DNA of 64,000 bases. Source: Selaginella moellendorffii. Taxonomy: Eukaryota > Streptophyta > Lycopodiopsida > Selaginellales > Selaginellaceae. The notes beneath the pieces were generated by a model. That model saw only the letters and a list, made by a program, of their open reading frames with translations, was not told the origin of the DNA and searched no databases. The stretch is from assembly GCF_000143415.4 (NCBI RefSeq), contig NW_003314270.1:2076290-2140289 (forward strand), written 5' to 3'. The translations under genes were made by a program, and so were the position numbers. Of the stretch, positions 59,609 to 64,000 are shown piece after piece (position 1 is the stretch's first letter; each line of letters opens with the position of its first letter).

Positions 59609-59852
59609 AAAAGAATGTGAATCTTGTTTTAATAATATAGTTGCAAATCAAGTAATCAATAGCTATGGTTTTGTTATTTCTCTAGTTAGAGAAAACGATT
59701 CACTCATACATGGAACTTTCTTTCCGTAATTCTTCTTTTATTATGTATCATTTTATTTATATTCTCTTGCGCTGCAAAGTCAGTGATTTAATCAAAGCTT
59801 CGGGAAATTAATGCAAAAATACTTACTTTGCTTGTTCTGTACAGAAGTACTT

Positions 59853-61501
59853 TCAATTGGAAACCATGAGCTCCGTCTCCTTTACAAAACCATCGCCTGT
59901 CCAGTCCTTGTCCGAGGCTAGGCCCTTGCGAGCAGCGCGTCGGCTCCTAATCGCCTCTTGCTGCCTTTGGACGAGATCGGTGTGTGTAGTCATGTACTGC
60001 AAAGATGTCCTGGAACCAAAATTCACGAGTCAAGATATAGTTTGAGAGAGAGAAAGAGTTTAGAATACCCTCTGAAGTCGTCCAGCGATGTGAAGTTATG
60101 CTTGGCCATGAACGCTTGCAGCTCTTTACAAAGTCGTTTCACGAGTGGATAGCCATACATCATCACACCTGTGCAAACCTGAGAAAACAAGCCTAGACGT
60201 CGAAAGAAGCAAGCAAGCAAGCTAACCTGTACTGTATTAGCTCCTAGAAGAATGAACTCCGCAGCATTGTCTCCAGATTCAACTCCACCAATGCCAGAGA
60301 GAGAAATGTTGCGATCGGGATACTCGGACTTGAGCATCTGCGCAATCGCCATCACTTTTGCAAGAGCGATTGGACGCACAGCTCTGGACGAGTATCCGCC
60401 GGGTGTAGAGTACCTGAGACAACAACGTTTGACCGTGAAAATCCCAGTTTTAGAACTCAAAGGCATTACCCTTCAACGCATGGCTCAGGTCGTAAAGTAT
60501 CGAGGTTGATACCCATGATGCTCGTTATAGTGTTGATTGCTGATAAGCCCTCGCAGCCAGCTTCGATTGCTGTTCGCGCAGGCTATAAAATGCACCATGA
60601 GTAGAAAGATCACGCACCAAAAAAAAGAATAAAAAAAGTGTGAGAGCTCCACTACCTGAGTGATGTCTGTGACATTTGGTGTCATTTTAGCCCAGACTGG
60701 AACTGTTGCCTTGGCATTTATCCAGCTGCAAACCTCGCCGAGAAGATCACAATCCTTTCCAACAGCAGCTCCCATTTTTCGCTCGGGCATTCCATGCGGG
60801 CACGAAAAGTTGATCTCCAAAGCATCCTGGAAGAGAAAAAACTATGTTAGAGCAATAGCAACCAAGTGTGATCAAACTTACAACACCAGTGGCCTCAACT
60901 CGTTCGATGATTTCTTCCCACGCATCCTTGTCGTATTCTTCCATGATCGAGCCGATTAAAATCCGGTCGGGGTATTCCTGCTTTAATCTCCGCAGCTCGG
61001 CCAGCATTGTCTCGAAAGGTCTGTCACTGATAAGCTCGATGTTCTCCCACCCGATCACGTCCTTGGGACCATTCCCCGATCGCATGCGGGCATACCTTGG
61101 TGTTACATTGATCACTTTCGTGGAATCCAGAGACAACTGTCCAAAACAAGAAAAAAAATTCGCACAGTGGATATTGCCCAACATTCCCGAGAATAAAGAT
61201 TCCAGATTTATCCAGATGAGCAAGAGATCGATCGACTTACCGTCTTGGAGATCACGGCGCCCCAGCCTTCATCGAATGCCTTCTTCATGACCGTGTAATT
61301 CGTCCCCGGGGGCCCCGATCCGATGACGAAGGGATTCGGGAGCCTCAATCCATTGACACTGACGCTGAGATCAGGCGCTCCATCTGCCAGATTCTCGGAA
61401 GAACACGCGATCCTGGTAGGAATGCCGCGATCGAAGCCGCCGCCGCGACGATCACAGGCGAGAGCTGGGACGAGCCCTCGCATCGAAACCGCTGCCGCCA
61501 T
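59853..61501 (-). CDS. PYD1: Dihydropyrimidine dehydrogenase (NADP+), plastid type
   Basis: Seven exons (61501-61241, 61136-60882, 60826-60656, 60582-60470, 60413-60227, 60178-60069, 60009-59853) give 417 residues. It performs the first step of uracil/thymine breakdown. Visible blocks are 'LRLPNPFVIGSGPPGTNYTV', 'DALEINFSCPHGMPERKMGA' (active-site Cys loop), 'WAKMTPNVTDI', ISLSGIGGVESG and 'TVQVCTGVMMYGYPLVKRL' (FMN site). The C-terminus 'SDKDWTGDGFVKETELMVSN' agrees with Arabidopsis PYD1. As in plants, the N- and C-terminal Fe-S domains of the animal enzyme are absent. The first ~40 residues look like a transit peptide. Confidence 0.93.
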
Positions 61502-62109
61502 AGCGCCTGCGCTAGACCTTCCTCCCTCCCTCCACGATAACCCTGTGATAAGCACGAGGGAAAGGTCGCGGTTCGATCCCCGCAATCAAAAGTTTTGTAT
61601 TTTAGGGCTTAGTTACGCAAAACGTACGGACACATATTTTAGGGCTCTTTTCCGTTCATACGGACAAACTCATTGCTGATGCCATTTCCACCTTTTATCT
61701 TCCATGGACGAAGAAGAATCTCCCATGGAATGGTTTGAAAGCTGGACAAGGCTTTGTTTCTATAGAGGAGATTCTAGTCCAGAATAAGTAAAGGCTCTCT
61801 CGCTTTCCCTTGGGACACCTTGGAAACGCCACCGGAATATCCGCCCGCGTCTAGGCGGCGCTCCCATTTGGCAGGAAGGGTGATGTGGCTATTCTCTGTA
61901 GGGCAGGCGCCCAGTGTGTGGCCTCGGCGGAGCCATTGCCTATTCCCCGACGCCATTGGAAATCCCCGCCCTGGTGGATGGATTAGGGAGGAGCGGCATC
62001 GCCTCTAGCTCGCGCGGTCGATTTGCGCCAGCGATATCGATCAATCGGCGGGGATCGGTGCGATCGATTGATCTTCCCTTCCGCCGAAATATTTCGGTTC
62101 TTGGCAGCG
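61502..62109. promoter_or_regulatory. Divergent intergenic region between PYD1 and BAC2-like genes
   Basis: It contains a tRNA-like 3' half at about 61545-61588: a GCGG-TTCGATC-CCCGC T arm preceded by an anticodon-arm-like segment. No acceptor partner is seen, so I take it as a relic or chance. No gene is supported. Confidence 0.4.
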
Positions 62110-63410
62110 ATGGAGGCATATGATCAGAAGAAATCCTGGGGGAGGGAGTTCGTGGCGGGCGGGCTGGGAGGAATGGCGGGCGTGATCTCGGGGCATCCGC
62201 TTGATACCATCAGGATCCGGCAGCAGCAGCCGCGCCACGCTCTCTCGTCGGTGCCGTCATCCGCCACTGGAATGGTGAGGCATTTGCTCAGAACAGAAGG
62301 TGTGCGCGCGCTCTACAAGGGAATGTCGTCGCCGCTGGCCACCGTTGCCCTCCAGGTACCAATTTTTATGATTTTTACTTCAGAGCTCCTTGTTGGAATC
62401 CTGTTTGGATCGATTTTCATGCCAGGTTTCGCATTTAGCTACCTGAGAAAGAAAATTTGTGCCGGTTGCCAGGTACAATTGTTTCAAAGTAGACAATGCT
62501 GCTTGCTAGTGTACTGCTGCCATTGTTCCTGTTGGTGAGAGTGTCGTGCTCTGAGTTGCTTAACTTGGGAGTTTGGTGTCCCTGAGAGTGAGAAATTTGT
62601 CTCTGACACGTCTTTTTTATCACAAATCTCGTGGTGGTTTCTTTCTAAAGCTGGTCTTTTGCGGTGTTCGCAATACTAATTTTTTAATGTGCACAGAATG
62701 CCGTCGCCTTCCAGACTTACGCTACTCTTTGTCGAGTACAGTCACCGGATCAACGAAACGAGACGCTTCCTCTGCAAAGAGTCGCTGTCGCTGGCTTTGG
62801 AACAGGTGCGCTCCAGACGCTGATACTGACACCCGTGGAACTCGTCAAGATCAAGCTGCAAATCCAGCGATCGCTCAAAGGGTGCTCCAAGTCCGCCAAC
62901 CTTCACGGGCCGCTCCAAGTCGCGCGGAAGATCACCCAGACAGAGGGCCTCCGGGGGCTCTACCGCGGCCTTGGAATCACGCTCATCAGGGACGCCCCGG
63001 CTCACGCAGTCTACTTCAGCTCCTACGAGTTCTTGCGCGAGAAGCTCCACCCGAGCTGCCGGAAAAACGGTGGTGAGTCGATCCTCACGCTGCTCACGGC
63101 GGGAGGATTTGCGGGGGCTCTCAGCTGGATCGTGTGCTACCCGTTCGACGTGATCAAGACAAGGCTCCAGTCCCAGGGTCCCGGAGCCGAGATGAGATAC
63201 ACGGGCATCGTGGATTGCTTGAGGACTAGCGTCCGCGAGGAGGGGAGAGGGGTGCTGTGGCGTGGATTGGGGACCGCGCTGGCTCGAGCGTACCTGGTGA
63301 ACGCCGCCATCTTCTCGGCCTACGAGATGAGCTTGAGGTTCCTCTCGGCGTCGAGAGCTCCGGACGCCAAAGCGTTTCTTAAAGGAGCCGAGGAGGCGAC
63401 GCTACCGTGA
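62110..63410 (+). CDS. Mitochondrial carrier, basic amino acid (BAC2)-like
   Basis: Two exons (62110-62355, 62697-63410) give 319 residues. The three carrier signatures are PLDTIRIR, PVELVKIK and PFDVIKTR. The N-terminus 'REFVAGGLGGMAGVISGHPL' and the second repeat 'VAVAGFGTGALQTLILTPVE' match plant BAC2-type arginine/ornithine carriers. Glu in place of Asp in the second signature is typical of that group. It sits in the inner mitochondrial membrane and would link arginine breakdown to the urea cycle enzymes. The 341-bp intron is long for this window. Substrate is inferred from family resemblance only. Confidence 0.85.
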
Positions 63411-63651
63411 GTTATAGGGAGAGTGCCCGATTGATCGTATCGATTTGTTTGGTCTTGTTTTGCTTGGAAATCCCTGTGTTGTGAATAGAGATAACGCCGA
63501 AGAAACGAATAGGGATATTCTCGAATCTTAGTGATTGTCTGGCAAGGGAATCGATCCAGGGTCCACGTGAGCCGTACTTTAGTACGGAGTCCACTTAAAA
63601 AGCTCGAGGGCTTCCAGGAGGAGAAAGCAAGTGTAAGAGCGGAGCTAGGCT

Positions 63652-64000
63652 ATGGCGGAGGGAGAGGAGGTTTTAGGGCCGGGAGCTGGGATGCTCTTCT
63701 TGGATGAGGAAGGGGTGGGGCAGGCATTCTTGCAGAGCTTCGGGAGCGACAGCCCCGGGCGGGATCACGTCGTGGAGGAGGCGCACAAGCTAATGCGGGG
63801 GATCTTAGACTCCCGGCCCAATCCCCCCGCGGCGCTTGTGAGCAAGCTCGCCGCGATCCTCGAGCAGGAGGAGACGAGGTATTTGGAGAGAAAATCTCCA
63901 GTGTTCTAGGGCAATCGAGGAAATTCAATCGGTAATGTTTTTCTTTGGCTTCTCTCCAGGTTCCAGCTCAAGCTTGGGGCGTCGGAAACTACACTCTCGC
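63652..64000 (+). CDS. 5' end of an unrecognised gene (runs off the window)
   Basis: Exon 1 63652-63878 is followed by a donor GTATTT at 63879 and an acceptor CAG at 63957-63959, and the frame continues through 64000. The first ~90 residues, including 'GMLFLDEEGVGQAFLQSFGS', 'EEAHKLMRGILDSRPNPP', then 'KLAAILEQEETRFQLKLGAS', look like helical pairs, but the family is not clear to me from this part. Confidence 0.55.

Noticed and set aside
59853-63410. Functional cluster of mitochondrial carriers with PYD1
   Set aside because: The neighbouring genes have different pathways and separate promoters; adjacency alone is not evidence of a cluster.

Overview
The window reads as nuclear DNA of a land plant, most likely a lycophyte such as Selaginella. 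Genes are split by very short introns (mostly 45-90 bp) with GT-AG and occasional GC-AG borders, and intergenic spacing is tight. The gene families are plant ones: TONNEAU1, a PLS-type PPR protein, a BAHD acyltransferase, PYD1, serine carboxypeptidase-like and BAC2-type carriers. The species is an inference from style; no marker gene proves it. All exon borders below were worked out by eye, and I checked that reading phases add up for each complete gene.

Left gene block (1-26.1 kb). On the minus strand lie a very large SEN1-like plus UvrD-like double helicase (3' end cut by the window), a small coiled-coil protein and a YihQ/sulfoquinovosidase-like GH31 enzyme. Next come a beta-carbonic anhydrase (+), a 72-residue ZNF706-like protein (-), a small low-complexity protein (-), a low-molecular-weight protein tyrosine phosphatase (-), a GT77-like glycosyltransferase (-), a DUSP-type ubiquitin protease (+), TONNEAU1 (-), a tRNA-His-derived gene with a GUA anticodon (-), a decayed partial copy of TONNEAU1, and a single-exon BAHD acyltransferase (+).

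Repeat block (26.1-53.4 kb). This AT-rich region has no intact cellular gene that I can see. It holds decayed Ty3/gypsy integrase remnants in opposite orientations, a miniature LTR element (29176-29671), and a mosaic of degraded repeats. Its centre is a nearly intact LTR-internal-LTR-internal-LTR array (35868-49150) flanked by a 5-bp target duplication, CTCTG. The two 4106-bp internal regions carry no gag-pol reading frame. Instead they are packed with short perfect inverted repeats, one small hairpin after another, and each LTR carries a variable-length GAGTCC/GACCGA minisatellite. I regard this hairpin-dense, non-coding, multimeric element as the most unusual object in the window.

Right gene block (53.4-64 kb). 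It contains an intronless PPR protein and a serine carboxypeptidase-like protein (both -) bracketed by inverted repeat copies, a mitoferrin-type carrier (+), PYD1 dihydropyrimidine dehydrogenase (-), a BAC2-like mitochondrial carrier (+), and the 5' end of an unrecognised gene (+). As elsewhere in plant genomes, neighbouring genes are not organised as a functional operon. The shared themes (two mitochondrial carriers, pyrimidine catabolism) may be coincidence.
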